DNA of 64,000 bases from JBBDWK01 sp040902885 (lineage in GTDB: Bacteria; Acidobacteriota; Terriglobia; Bryobacterales; Bryobacteraceae), in contig JBBDWK010000065.1 of assembly GCA_040902885.1 (NCBI GenBank), positions 47,613 to 111,612 of the forward strand, in the 5' to 3' direction. A program made the translations under genes and the position numbers. The notes under the pieces were generated by a model, which worked only from the letters and a program-made list of their open reading frames with translations, was not told the origin of the DNA and ran no database searches. Positions 16,257 to 24,872 of this stretch are shown here, one piece after another; the stretch's first letter is position 1; every line of letters starts with the position of its first letter.

Positions 16257-18161
16257 ATGTCCTTTGGCGCTGGAGTTACGCCTTTCGTTCCCCTGCTGCT
16301 GGCGTTCGCCGCCATGCCGTCAATCGCAGAGGAGAATTTTTCCTTCCCCGAAGCGCAGGCCGTGCTCAAGACATACTGCTCCAACTGCCATGCGGGGAAA
16401 ACGGCGGTAGCCGGGTTCGATCTCGAAAAATTCGGGACCATGGAAAGCATCCTCGAAGCGCCGCGGAAATGGAACAGGGCGCTCCTGCGCGTGCGGGACG
16501 GAGAGATGCCGCCCAAGGGCGCGCCCGCTCCGCCCATGGAGCAGCGCGAGAAGTTCGTCGCATGGATCGAGCACAGCCTGCGGACAGCGGCTTGCGCCGA
16601 TGGGATTTCGGCGGGGCCGGCCCCGATCCGGCGGCTGAATCGCAACGAGTATTCGGCCACCATGCGCGACCTGCTGAATATCCACTTCAACGCCGGTCAA
16701 GGGCTGCCGGCCGACGGAGCGGGGGGCGAGGGCTTCGACAATGCGGCGGAGACTCTGTTCCTCTCTCCGATTCATGCGGAGAAGTATCTGGAGGCCGCGA
16801 AACAGGCGCTGGATTACGGCGCGAAAGATCCCAGGTCGCGCGCCAGGTTTTTCATCGCCGAGCCAAACGAGAACATGTCGCCGGAGCAGGCGGCGCGCAA
16901 GATCATTGAGAAGTTCCTTCCGCGGGCGTTCCGGCGTCCGGTGAGCCTGGAAGATGTGGAGCGACATCTGGAGTTGTTCCGCGCCGCTCAGACGCGCGGG
17001 GAAACGTTCAACGACTCAGTTCTCTTCGCCCTCCAGGGCATTTTGATTTCACCGCACTTCCTCTTCCGGCTGGAGGAGCCGAACCCCAGCCCGGAACCGC
17101 GGCTGGTGAGCGGCTACGCGCTGGCTACCCGGCTGGCTTACTTCCTGTGGGGCAGCATGCCGGACGACGTTCTGTTCGATCTGGCGGCGCAGGGCAAGCT
17201 GCGGGAACCGGAGACGCTCACCGGGCAGGTCGTGCGAATGCTCAAAGACGCCAAAGCGCGGGAGTTCGCGGAGAGTTTCGTCGAGCAGTGGCTGGGTACA
17301 CGCGAGCTGGGCCGCGACATCAAGCCGGACGCCAAATTGTTTCCCGAGTATTACGACGCCGAGATCCGGTCGGCGATGCGGTACGAGCCGATCCTGTTCT
17401 TTCAGGAGATCCTGGCCCAGAATCACTCGTTGCTGAATCTGCTGGACTCGAAGTTCACCATCTCTAATAACAAGCTCCAGCGGCATTACGGCCTGGAGGT
17501 GGGCAAGCTGCGCCAGCAGCCGGTGCGCGTCGAGCTTCCCGAGGGCAGTCATCGCGGAGGATTGCTCGGCATGGCCGCCGTGCTGGCCGTGTCGTCCTAT
17601 CCGCAGCGGACCAGTCCGGTGCTGCGGGGCAAGTGGGTGCTGGAAGCGATCCTGGGCACTCCGCCGCCGCCACCGCCGCCGAATGTGCCGGAACTGGAGG
17701 AAGCGCACGGCGGCGCGGTGCCGAAAACACTTCGGGAAAGGCTGATGCAGCATCGCGAGAACCCAACCTGCGCCGCCTGCCACAACCGCATCGACCCGCT
17801 GGGCTTCGGCCTGGAGAACTACGACGTTCTCGGCCGGTGGAGAACGGAAGACGGCGGAAAACCGATCGACAGCAAAGGCGAGCTGCCGGACGGTACGATG
17901 TTCGAAGGCCCCAAAGAACTCAAGGCGGTGTTGCTCGAACGGAAGGACCTGTTCATTCGCAATCTGACCGCAAAGATGTTCGGCTATGCTCTGGGACGCG
18001 GGCTGACCATGGAAGACTATTGCACAGTGGAGCAGGTTGTGGGACAACTGGAGAAGAACGAGTACAGCGCCCATACGCTGATCCAGGAGATTGTTCTCAG
18101 CGTGCCGTTTCGATATCAAGCGGGCATGGCCCGTCCCACGAGCGAGGAGAAGGCACCATGA
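16257..18161 (+). CDS. DUF1592/DUF1588/DUF1585 planctomycete-type secreted cytochrome-like protein
   Basis: A 634-residue exported protein. After a signal peptide (cleavage near SIAEE) comes a cytochrome-c-like start with CSNCH (C41, C44, H45), then the chained domains named DUF1587 (RRLNRNEYSATMRDLL), DUF1595, DUF1592 (ALATRLAYFLWGSMPDD), DUF1588 (SYPQRTSPVLRGKWVLE...TCAACHNRIDPLGFGLENYD) and DUF1585 at the end. The function of this family is unknown; it is common in planctomycetes and acidobacteria and is presumed periplasmic. The following DUF1552 gene overlaps it by 4 bp, the standard pairing. Confidence 0.9.
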   Translation: MSFGAGVTPFVPLLLAFAAMPSIAEENFSFPEAQAVLKTYCSNCHAGKTAVAGFDLEKFGTMESILEAPRKWNRALLRVRDGEMPPKGAPAPPMEQREKFVAWIEHSLRTAACADGISAGPAPIRRLNRNEYSATMRDLLNIHFNAGQGLPADGAGGEGFDNAAETLFLSPIHAEKYLEAAKQALDYGAKDPRSRARFFIAEPNENMSPEQAARKIIEKFLPRAFRRPVSLEDVERHLELFRAAQTRGETFNDSVLFALQGILISPHFLFRLEEPNPSPEPRLVSGYALATRLAYFLWGSMPDDVLFDLAAQGKLREPETLTGQVVRMLKDAKAREFAESFVEQWLGTRELGRDIKPDAKLFPEYYDAEIRSAMRYEPILFFQEILAQNHSLLNLLDSKFTISNNKLQRHYGLEVGKLRQQPVRVELPEGSHRGGLLGMAAVLAVSSYPQRTSPVLRGKWVLEAILGTPPPPPPPNVPELEEAHGGAVPKTLRERLMQHRENPTCAACHNRIDPLGFGLENYDVLGRWRTEDGGKPIDSKGELPDGTMFEGPKELKAVLLERKDLFIRNLTAKMFGYALGRGLTMEDYCTVEQVVGQLEKNEYSAHTLIQEIVLSVPFRYQAGMARPTSEEKAP

Positions 18162-19534
18162 CAAAACCGAGCTTTTCTATCTCACGCGGGCCTATCTCAC
18201 GCGGGCCTATCTCACGCAGAACCATGCTTCGCGGCGCCGGCGCTACGTTGGCCCTGCCCTGGTTGGAAGCCATGGCGGCCGCCCCCGCAAAGACGGTATC
18301 CGGCCAGTCCGGGTCTCCGGTTCGCATGGCCGTGCTCTACATGGCCAACGGCGTACATCCGGACAAGTGGACGCCTACGGGTCAGGGACGGGACTTCCAG
18401 CTTTCTCCCACGCTCGAACCGCTGCAGGACCTGAAGGACGATGTGCTCGTATTGACCAACCTCTGGAATCAGGCAACCAAGGGCGGCGAAGGGCACTACG
18501 TCAAGACCTCCGGCTTTCTCACCTCCACGACGGTCACCAAGACGCTGGGCGTCGATATCAACTGCAACGGCGTCTCCATGGACCAGGTGGCCGCGCAGAG
18601 ATCCGGAAAGCAGACTCCGTTCGCTTCGCTCGAGTTGGGCATTGCGCCGGTCAGCACGGGCGTAGACAAGAATGTGGGCTACACGCGGGTGTATGGATCG
18701 CACATCGCATGGAGCGGCCCGACCAGCCCGCTCGCGAGGGAGATCAACCCGCGCCTTGTTTTCGAACGGCTGTTTCGCGCGGGCCGTCCGCAAGCGGATT
18801 CCGCGAAGCAGGACATGCTGCTGCTGGATCGGGTGCTGGACGATGCCGCGCAGTTGCGGCAGCGGTTGGGCGCCGCGGACCGCGCTCGAGTGGACGAGTA
18901 CCTTTCTGTTGTCCGCTCGCTCGAAGACCGGCTCGAACGAGCCAGCCGTCCCGAGCAAAGCGCCTGGCAACCGCGCGTTCCCCTCGGTGCTGAAGCAAAG
19001 CCGGCCGGCATCCCCAGGGAGCATGCCGAGCACGTCCGGCTGATGCTCGACATGATCGCCGTGGCATTCCAGACGGATACCACCCGCATCTGCACGTTCA
19101 TGTTCGGCAACGCCGTCAGCAACCAGAACTTCTCGTTCCTCGAAGGAGTCAAGGGCGGTCATCATTCCCTTTCGCATCATCAGAAGGATCAGGACAAGCT
19201 ACGGCAGTACCAGTTGATCAACCGCTGGCACGTCGAGCAGTACGCCTACCTGCTCCGCAAACTGCGCAACATGAAGGAGGGGGAAGGCTCCGTGCTCGAC
19301 AATTCGATGGTCCTGTTCGGTTCCGGACTTCGCGACGGCGACCGGCACAGCCCGCACAATCTACCCCTCGTCCTGGGGGGACGCGGCGGCGGGCGGATCG
19401 CGGCCGGCCAACACTTGGTCTACGCCGAAGACACTCCCATGGCGAACCTTCACGTTTCCATGCTGGATGCTTTCGGGACTCCCGTGGAGCGTTTTGCGGA
19501 TAGCACGGGGAGTCTGACCGGCGTACTTGTGTAG
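18158..19534 (+). CDS. DUF1552 protein with Tat signal
   Basis: A 458-residue exported protein. The N-terminus holds a twin-arginine signal (SRRTMLRG, then LALPWLEAMAAA), so it is folded before export. The body matches DUF1552: RMAVLYMANGVHPDKWTP, LTNLWNQATKGGEGHY, FQTDTTRICTFMFGNA and LDNSMVLFGSGLRDGDRHS. It is distantly related to the alkaline-phosphatase-like DUF1501 fold family by context. ATG 18158 overlaps the stop of the DUF1592 gene. A 15-bp DNA repeat (18178-18217) codes for ISRGP twice just before the twin arginines. Confidence 0.9.
   Translation: MTKPSFSISRGPISRGPISRRTMLRGAGATLALPWLEAMAAAPAKTVSGQSGSPVRMAVLYMANGVHPDKWTPTGQGRDFQLSPTLEPLQDLKDDVLVLTNLWNQATKGGEGHYVKTSGFLTSTTVTKTLGVDINCNGVSMDQVAAQRSGKQTPFASLELGIAPVSTGVDKNVGYTRVYGSHIAWSGPTSPLAREINPRLVFERLFRAGRPQADSAKQDMLLLDRVLDDAAQLRQRLGAADRARVDEYLSVVRSLEDRLERASRPEQSAWQPRVPLGAEAKPAGIPREHAEHVRLMLDMIAVAFQTDTTRICTFMFGNAVSNQNFSFLEGVKGGHHSLSHHQKDQDKLRQYQLINRWHVEQYAYLLRKLRNMKEGEGSVLDNSMVLFGSGLRDGDRHSPHNLPLVLGGRGGGRIAAGQHLVYAEDTPMANLHVSMLDAFGTPVERFADSTGSLTGVLV
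18178..18217 (+). repeat. 15-bp tandem repeat inside the Tat signal sequence
   Basis: TATCTCACGCGGGCC occurs at 18178-18192 and 18193-18207, followed by ten bases of a third unit to 18217. It is in frame and adds two ISRGP pentapeptides ahead of SRRTMLRG. The repeat is of a length that can expand or contract by slippage without breaking the frame. Confidence 0.95.
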
Positions 19535-19622
19535 TCCGTTTGCTTTCGAAATTACAAAAATCTTACAAATCGCTGGCCAACTCCCTGTTAGGTTAGGATT
19601 TACCGCCCTTCCGGGAGATCCA

Positions 19623-20477
19623 GTGAGCACTGACGTCATCAATATTCCTTCGCGCCGCAGATTGAACTGGCTGACCATAGTCGTTCTGGCGCTTTTCCAC
19701 ATCGGGGCCGTCGCCGCCCTATTTCTGTTCAGTTGGCGCGATTTCTGGATCGCCGTTTTCCTCTATTGGATGGCCACGGGTCTGGGCATCAGCATGGGCT
19801 ACCATCGCCTGCACACACACCGCTCGTATAAGACGCCCCGGGCGCTCGAGTATTTCTTTGCGGTGTGCGGCACGCTGACGCTCGAAGGCGGACCGATTTT
19901 TTGGGTGGCCACGCATCGAATCCACCATCAGAAATCCGATCAGCCCGGCGATCCGCACTCGCCCCGCGATGGCGGCTGGTGGGCCCACGCCGGCTGGATT
20001 CTCTTCGGCGAAGCCAACCATAGCAATACCGCCAGGATGTCGAAGTATGCGCCCGATTTGGCGAAGCAGCCTTTCTACATCTGGCTGAACAACTATCATT
20101 GGCTCCCGATCGTTGGGCTGGGACTTCTGCTGCTCGCCGTCGGCGGCCTTCCTCTGATGCTGTGGGGCATCTGTCTTCGCGTGGTCGCCGGTCTTCATGC
20201 CACCTGGCTGGTCAACTCCGCCACCCACATGTGGGGAAGCCGCCGGTTTGCCACGCGCGACGACTCCCGCAACAACTGGTGGGTCGCCCTGATTACCTTC
20301 GGCGAAGGCTGGCACAATAACCACCATGCTCATCCCACTTCGGCGCGGCACGGACTGGCCTGGTACGAGCTCGATCACTCCTGGATCCTGATCAGCGTTC
20401 TGAAGTTCTTCGGTCTCGCGAAATCCGTCCAGGTTGCCGAAGTCGGCAGCGCGCTGGCCGAGCGGGAAGCGGCCTAA
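19623..20477 (+). CDS. Acyl-CoA/acyl-lipid fatty acid desaturase
   Basis: A 284-residue di-iron membrane desaturase, probably of the delta-9 type, introducing a double bond into C16/C18 acyl chains. Three histidine boxes are present: HRLHTH (61-66), HRIHH (98-102) and HNNHH (231-235), with four membrane helices around 17-55 and 155-195. GTG 19623 is preferred because GGGAGA lies 5 nt upstream; the open frame reaches back to 19527 but overlaps the preceding gene. It is shorter than fused types since there is no cytochrome b5 domain. It converges with hutH. Confidence 0.92.
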   Translation: MSTDVINIPSRRRLNWLTIVVLALFHIGAVAALFLFSWRDFWIAVFLYWMATGLGISMGYHRLHTHRSYKTPRALEYFFAVCGTLTLEGGPIFWVATHRIHHQKSDQPGDPHSPRDGGWWAHAGWILFGEANHSNTARMSKYAPDLAKQPFYIWLNNYHWLPIVGLGLLLLAVGGLPLMLWGICLRVVAGLHATWLVNSATHMWGSRRFATRDDSRNNWWVALITFGEGWHNNHHAHPTSARHGLAWYELDHSWILISVLKFFGLAKSVQVAEVGSALAEREAA

Positions 20478-20497
20478 CAGCCTTTCGTGGGGCAGGC

Positions 20498-20524
20498 AAA
20501 AAGCGTCGAGAGAGTTTCGACGCT
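20498..20524 (-). terminator. Rho-independent terminator of hutH
   Basis: Read on the minus strand, the arms AGCGTCGA and TCGACGCT (20517-20524 and 20502-20509) pair perfectly around a 7-nt loop and are followed by a T-run (20498-20502). A second perfect hairpin, GCACGCA-loop GGAA-TGCGTGC, is at 20525-20542 directly upstream. They lie between the convergent desaturase and hutH genes. Confidence 0.85.
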
Positions 20525-20561
20525 GCACGCAGGAATGCGTGCGTCACGCAAGCCATTGCCG

Positions 20562-22058
20562 CTAAGCGTTCAACCCCAAGCCGCCTTGCGCAATCAGGGA
20601 TTCGAGGGCGCGAATCTCGGCGTATAGCGGCCGGTCTTGCACGGAAGCCGGGCTGACCGCGCGGATTTTCTCCCGGGCGGCTTCGAGCGGGAGACTGGAG
20701 CGCAGCGGATGCCGGAAATCGAGCGCCCGCGCGGCCGTAAGTGCCTCGATGGCCAGCACGGTCCGGGTGTTGCGCACGGCTTGGCCGAGCTTCAGCGCCG
20801 AGGTCATGCCCATGCTTACGAAGTCCTCTTTGCCGCCGCTGGTGGGAATGGAGCAGGCCGAAGCTGGCGTCGCGAGCACGCGATTCTCCGCCACCAGAGC
20901 CGCCGCGGTTACCTGCACCATCATGAGCCCGGATTCCAGGCCCGGATTGCCGGCGAGAAAAGGAGGCAGCCCTTCGTTGAGCGCGGGGTTCACCAGCCGG
21001 TCGATGCGGCGCTCGGAGATGCCTGCCAGCGTGGCCATGGCGACTGCCATGGAGTCCAGTGCCAAGGCCAGCGGCTGACCGTGAAAGTTGCCGCCGGAAA
21101 CGATCTCGTCGCCGATCACCAGTGGATTGTCGGTGGCCGAGTTTAGCTCGATGGCGAAGATGCGCCGCGCCTCGGCGAGCGTGTCGCGCACCGCGCCGTG
21201 CACCTGGGGCGCGCAGCGCAGCGAATAGGCGTCCTGCACGTGCCCGCAGGCGGCGTGGGAAGCCCGGATCTCGCTGCCTTCCAGCAGGCGCCACAGATTG
21301 CGCGCGCTGGTTCGCTGGCCGGGATGGGGCCGGGTGGCATGCAACCGAACGTCGAAGGCCCGCGGCGTGCCGCGCAGAGCATCGGTGGTCAGCGCGCAGA
21401 CCAGATCCGCCGTATCGGCGAGAAGTTCCGCCGCCGCCAGCTCCAGACAGCCGATCGCGAGCATCGCCTGCGTGCCGTTCACCAGCGAAATGCCCTCTTT
21501 GGGCTCGAGCGTGAGCGGCGGAATGCCGGCCAGCGCCAATGCCTGCGTGCCGGAGTAGCGCGAGCCCGCATACTCGGCCTCGCCTTCGCCAATCAGCACC
21601 AGTGCGATGTGCGCCAGCGGCGCGAGATCCCCGCTCGCCCCAGCGCTGCCCCGGGATGGAACCAGCGGCGTCACGCCGCGATTCAGCAGATCGCACAAAA
21701 GCTCCGCGACCACCGGGCGGATGCCCGAGAAGCCGCCCGCCAGCACGTTGGCCCGAATCAGCATCATCGCCCGCACCGTTGCCCGATCCAGATCGTCTCC
21801 GGTTCCAGTGGCGTGAGACCGGACCACGTTGCGCTGCAACTGCTGCAAATCCGATAAGGGGATGCGGACGTCGGCCAGCTCACCCACGCCGGTGTTTACG
21901 GCATATACCGTCGCTTCCGCGGCGGCCAGCCGCTCCACCACCGCCCGGGAATGCAGCATCCGGGTGCGCGCCGCTTCGGCCAGTTCCACCGGCTCGCCGT
22001 TCCGGGAAACGGCGACTACGGCCTCTATGGTGAGGCGCTCGCCGTCCAGCGTGACCAT
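20562..22058 (-). CDS. hutH: Histidine ammonia-lyase HutH
   Basis: Converts L-histidine to urocanate and ammonia, the first step of histidine use. The 498-residue protein has the MIO cofactor triad A141-S142-G143 in GSAGASGDLAPLAH, the catalytic Tyr region VYAVNTGVGE (Y52), and the family blocks LVNGTQAM, NSATDNPLV and GGNFHGQ. ATG 22058 gives the normal family start (MVTLDGERLTIEAV); the frame extends 15 codons further to a GTG without supporting conservation. A -10-like TATCCT stands 6 nt before this ATG and no Shine-Dalgarno is seen. Other hut genes are absent here, so it acts alone or with genes elsewhere. A tyrosine/phenylalanine lyase cannot be fully excluded. Confidence 0.93.
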   Translation of the reverse strand: MVTLDGERLTIEAVVAVSRNGEPVELAEAARTRMLHSRAVVERLAAAEATVYAVNTGVGELADVRIPLSDLQQLQRNVVRSHATGTGDDLDRATVRAMMLIRANVLAGGFSGIRPVVAELLCDLLNRGVTPLVPSRGSAGASGDLAPLAHIALVLIGEGEAEYAGSRYSGTQALALAGIPPLTLEPKEGISLVNGTQAMLAIGCLELAAAELLADTADLVCALTTDALRGTPRAFDVRLHATRPHPGQRTSARNLWRLLEGSEIRASHAACGHVQDAYSLRCAPQVHGAVRDTLAEARRIFAIELNSATDNPLVIGDEIVSGGNFHGQPLALALDSMAVAMATLAGISERRIDRLVNPALNEGLPPFLAGNPGLESGLMMVQVTAAALVAENRVLATPASACSIPTSGGKEDFVSMGMTSALKLGQAVRNTRTVLAIEALTAARALDFRHPLRSSLPLEAAREKIRAVSPASVQDRPLYAEIRALESLIAQGGLGLNA

Positions 22059-22064
22059 ACCCGT

Positions 22065-22070
22065 AGGATA
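22065..22070 (-). promoter_or_regulatory. -10-like hexamer for hutH, leaderless arrangement
   Basis: On the minus strand TATCCT is followed by 6 nt and then the hutH ATG. This places the expected transcription start at or next to the start codon. No convincing -35 was found. Confidence 0.45.
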
Positions 22071-22093
22071 CCTTCGCGCGAAAGGCCCGATGC

Positions 22094-22099
22094 TATAAT
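22094..22099 (+). promoter_or_regulatory. -10 hexamer TATAAT upstream of 22119 gene
   Basis: A perfect TATAAT 20 nt before the chosen ATG. With a start about 7 nt downstream, the leader would be around 13 nt and would just include the GAGGG ribosome-binding site. The -35 region is not recognisable. Confidence 0.5.
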
Positions 22100-22118
22100 G
22101 CACCCGAGGGCTACCAGC

Positions 22119-22778
22119 ATGTTGCGAGCGCTCGCCGCGAGTCTTGTGTGTTGCGTCACGCTTCTTGCCGACGATAAGAAGCCGGTAATTTCGCGTGCCG
22201 GGAACGACCTTGTGGCGGTGACGGCCTCCGTGCTGAGTTTGAAAGACGTGGCCGCGGCGCTGGGCTCCGATCTCGGCGGTTACTTCGTGGTGGTGCAGGT
22301 TTCAGTCGAGCCTCGCTCCGGAGCGCCTCTCCCCGTGTATCGCGACGATTTTCTGCTGCGCACCGACCGCGATGGCGAGAAGTCGACGCCATTCGCGCCC
22401 AGCCAGATTGCCGGCAGCGGCGCGATGGTGATCTCCTCAACGGGCGAGGGCGGGGCTGTGATGGGAGATAGCCGCGGACCCGTCTGGGGCGGTTACCCGG
22501 GTTCGACGGACCGGCCGCGGCGTATGGGCGGCGACGGCGGCGTAATCGGGAACTCGGGGGGCGCCGGCACGGCCCGGGCGAGCCTGACGACCATGGAAAC
22601 TGGCAAGGAGAATCCTCTGCTGGCGGCCCTTGCGGACAAAATTCTGCCGGAAGACAAAGAGTGCAAGGAAGAGATTTCCGGGCTGCTCTACTTCCCCATG
22701 GAGCCGAAGCAGAAGCTGAAGCACCTGGAGTTGATCTACACCACTCCGGCGGGGAAGCTGAACCTCCGTTTCCGATAA
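22119..22778 (+). CDS. Secreted hypothetical protein with Gly-rich centre
   Basis: A 219-residue protein of unknown function. It starts with a signal peptide (MLRALAASLVCCVTLLADD), has a beta-rich domain (about 40-110, YFVVVQVSVEPRSGAPLPVYRDDFLLRT read in parts) and a glycine-rich stretch (about 115-165), and ends with a charged segment and PMEPKQKLKHLELIYTTPAGKL. The first part resembles domains that report extracytoplasmic ligands but no family can be named. ATG 22119 is chosen for its GAGGG 9 nt upstream; a TATAAT at 22094-22099 sits at a suitable distance, which rules against the ATG at 22098. It diverges from hutH. Confidence 0.7.
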   Translation: MLRALAASLVCCVTLLADDKKPVISRAGNDLVAVTASVLSLKDVAAALGSDLGGYFVVVQVSVEPRSGAPLPVYRDDFLLRTDRDGEKSTPFAPSQIAGSGAMVISSTGEGGAVMGDSRGPVWGGYPGSTDRPRRMGGDGGVIGNSGGAGTARASLTTMETGKENPLLAALADKILPEDKECKEEISGLLYFPMEPKQKLKHLELIYTTPAGKLNLRFR

Positions 22779-22867
22779 ACCTCAGACCTGCGCTTTCGAT
22801 AAGCCGCAAAATATTTGGTGTCTCGTGAAACGCCTCCCCGGTCCCGAATCACTATCTATTGCCTCTG

Positions 22868-22956
22868 TATAACATGAACCTGGCCGCTCCGTAAGGCGGT
22901 GGCGAGGTCTCCCTAACGGGGCTCCGATCGGCACGGGCCGGAGCTCCGTTTTTTTT
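22868..22956 (+). ncRNA. Candidate small RNA ending in a strong intrinsic terminator
   Basis: Between 22779 and 23058 there is no gene. A -10-like TATAAC is at 22868-22873. A small hairpin GCCGC/GCGGT follows (22883-22887 with 22896-22900). Then comes a terminator with 11-bp arms (22916-22926 and 22939-22949, one G-U pair), a 12-nt loop and eight Ts (22949-22956). The transcript would be about 75 nt. The same terminator could instead end the 22119-22778 transcript. No known RNA family was recognised. Confidence 0.4.
22916..22956 (+). terminator. Intrinsic terminator
   Basis: Arms ACGGGGCTCCG and CGGAGCTCCGT pair over 11 bp with one wobble pair and are followed by TTTTTTTT. It lies 137 bp after the 22119-22778 gene and 100 bp before the next one. 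Confidence 0.9.
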
Positions 22957-23058
22957 CCCACGATTCATCTAAGCCGACGGTTGCCAAGCAAAGGAAGGCG
23001 TCGTAAAGTTGGGTTGCGCGAGAGCAGCTACTTGCCAAACTTCCCCAAGGAGTACGCT

Positions 23059-24033
23059 ATGATACGGACAACGCAGAAGACCATGCGGGCCGCCGCCATG
23101 GATCGTTTCGGTGGCCTTGAGACAATCACACTGCAAACGCTGCCCGTTCCCGAGGCCGGGCCGGACGAGGTCCTGATCCGAGTCGAGTCGGCAGGTGTGG
23201 CCGTGTGGGATCCTTTCGAGCGCGAGGGGGGATTCGCCGAGATGTTCGGAATCGAGCCGAAGTTCCCCTACGTGCTCGGCTCCGACGGAGCGGGCACGGT
23301 CGCCGCCGTCGGCGAGGGGGTCAGCCCCTTCAAGGAAGGCGACCGGGTTTACGCGGCCGCCCTCACAAACCCCAAAGGCGGGTTCTACGCCGAATACGCC
23401 GCGGTGAAGGCCGAAAACGTCTCGCACGTTCCCGACAAACTGACGACCGAGGAGGCGGGCGTCATGGCGAGCGACGCGATGACCGCCCTCCGCGGCCTGG
23501 ACGAGATGCTGAATCTGAAGCAGGGCGAGACGCTGATGGTCTTCGGTGCCAGCGGCGGCATCGGACACATGGCCGTGCAGCTCGCCAAACGGATGGGCGC
23601 CCGCGTGTTTGCGGTGGCGTCGGGTGAGGACGGGGTGGCGCTGGTCCGGCGGCTGGGCGCCGACGCCGTGGTCAACGGGCGCAAGGACGACGTGGCGGCC
23701 GCCGCCCGTGAATTCGCCCCCGGCGGCCTCGACGCCGCGCTCGTAACCGCCGGCGGCGAGGCGGCCGATCGGGCGCTAGGAGCGGTCCGCGAAGGCGGGC
23801 GCGTTGCCCACCCCAACGGGGTGATGCCCGAGCCGAAGACCCCGCCTGGCGTGCGCCTCAGCAGCTACGACGTGATGCCCGGCCAGGAGGCGATCAAGAA
23901 GCTCAACCGCCTGATCGAGGCCGGCCCGTTCCACGTCCACGTGGCTCGCACCTTTCCGCTCGACCAGGCCGCCGAGGCCCACCGCGCCCTCAACGAGCAC
24001 CACCTCGGCAAACTCGCCCTGCGGCCGCAGTGA
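23059..24033 (+). CDS. Zinc-free MDR-type alcohol dehydrogenase / quinone oxidoreductase
   Basis: A 324-residue NADP-dependent medium-chain oxidoreductase. The N-terminal GroES-like part (about 10-125) includes VLGSDGAGTVAAVGEGV and the Rossmann part has VFGASGGIGHMAVQLAKRMGA with the GxxGxxxG turn near residue 160. Zinc-binding cysteines are missing, so quinone- or enone-reducing activity is more likely than alcohol oxidation. AAGGAG lies 7 nt before ATG 23059. Third codon positions are almost all G or C, clearly higher than in flanking genes, which suggests transfer from a more GC-rich donor. Confidence 0.88.
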   Translation: MIRTTQKTMRAAAMDRFGGLETITLQTLPVPEAGPDEVLIRVESAGVAVWDPFEREGGFAEMFGIEPKFPYVLGSDGAGTVAAVGEGVSPFKEGDRVYAAALTNPKGGFYAEYAAVKAENVSHVPDKLTTEEAGVMASDAMTALRGLDEMLNLKQGETLMVFGASGGIGHMAVQLAKRMGARVFAVASGEDGVALVRRLGADAVVNGRKDDVAAAAREFAPGGLDAALVTAGGEAADRALGAVREGGRVAHPNGVMPEPKTPPGVRLSSYDVMPGQEAIKKLNRLIEAGPFHVHVARTFPLDQAAEAHRALNEHHLGKLALRPQ

Positions 24034-24074
24034 ATGCGGGGAGTGCAGTCGCCGGCCGGCTGACTCCGCTTTCA

Positions 24075-24872
24075 TCACGCCGAGGCGCGGCCGGCCTTGT
24101 GAATTTTCTCGCGCAGATCCTTCACGCCGGAAATCAAAGCATTCCGATAGACGGCGATGTCCAGGCCCCAGGAAATTACGTTGTAGCCAATCTCGAGCCA
24201 CTGGTCGGCCTGCGGCGGGTTTCCGGGCTGGATGCCCGCCAGCCGGCCGTGCTTCCGCGCCACCTCGACCACGCGCCGCAGTGCGGCCAGAAAATCGGGA
24301 TGCTGAAACTGGCCCGGAATGCCCATGGATTGCGTGAGGTCGAAATGCCCGACCCAGAGCACGTCCACGCCCGGCGTCTGTGCGATCGCTTCCACATTCT
24401 TCAGTCCGAGCGTGGATTCGATCTGGCAGATGATGGTGGTGTTCTCGTTGGCGAAGCGCAGGTAGGCCGCGGTATCCGGCGGAACGTAATCGTTGTGGGC
24501 CGTGCCCAGGCCGAGGCCGCGGTTGCCGAGCGGCGCGTACTTCACCGCGTTCACGACGCCGCGGGCCTGCTCCGGCGTTTCGACATTGCCCACCATCACG
24601 CCCAGAGCGCCGGCATCCATGGTGCGCGCCATGAAGTGGTAGAGCGATTGCGGAACGCGCACGAACGGCGCGATGGGCGTGGCCTTGAACCATGCCATCA
24701 GGTCGGCGATGCGCTCCGCGTCGAAGCCGGTATGTTCCATATCGACAAGTACGAAGTCGATGTTCGCGGATTCGAGAATTTTCGCGATTCCGCGCGTGCC
24801 AAACTCCATCAGCATATGCCCCACGGGTATCTGTCCGGCGGCCACTGTCTGTCGAAAACGATTGGATTTCAT
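24075..24872 (-). CDS. HpcH/HpaI family aldolase
   Basis: A 265-residue class II, metal-dependent aldolase of the 2,4-dihydroxyhept-2-ene-1,7-dioate type, cleaving or forming 4-hydroxy-2-oxo acids to give pyruvate or a related product. Metal ligands expected at E152 (ICQIESTLG) and D178 (VGHFDLT) are present, along with the DMEHTGFD segment (44-51). It is the last gene of a three-gene minus-strand operon and overlaps the 2-hydroxyacid dehydrogenase gene by 4 bp. The substrate cannot be told from sequence. Confidence 0.9.
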   Translation of the reverse strand: MKSNRFRQTVAAGQIPVGHMLMEFGTRGIAKILESANIDFVLVDMEHTGFDAERIADLMAWFKATPIAPFVRVPQSLYHFMARTMDAGALGVMVGNVETPEQARGVVNAVKYAPLGNRGLGLGTAHNDYVPPDTAAYLRFANENTTIICQIESTLGLKNVEAIAQTPGVDVLWVGHFDLTQSMGIPGQFQHPDFLAALRRVVEVARKHGRLAGIQPGNPPQADQWLEIGYNVISWGLDIAVYRNALISGVKDLREKIHKAGRASA

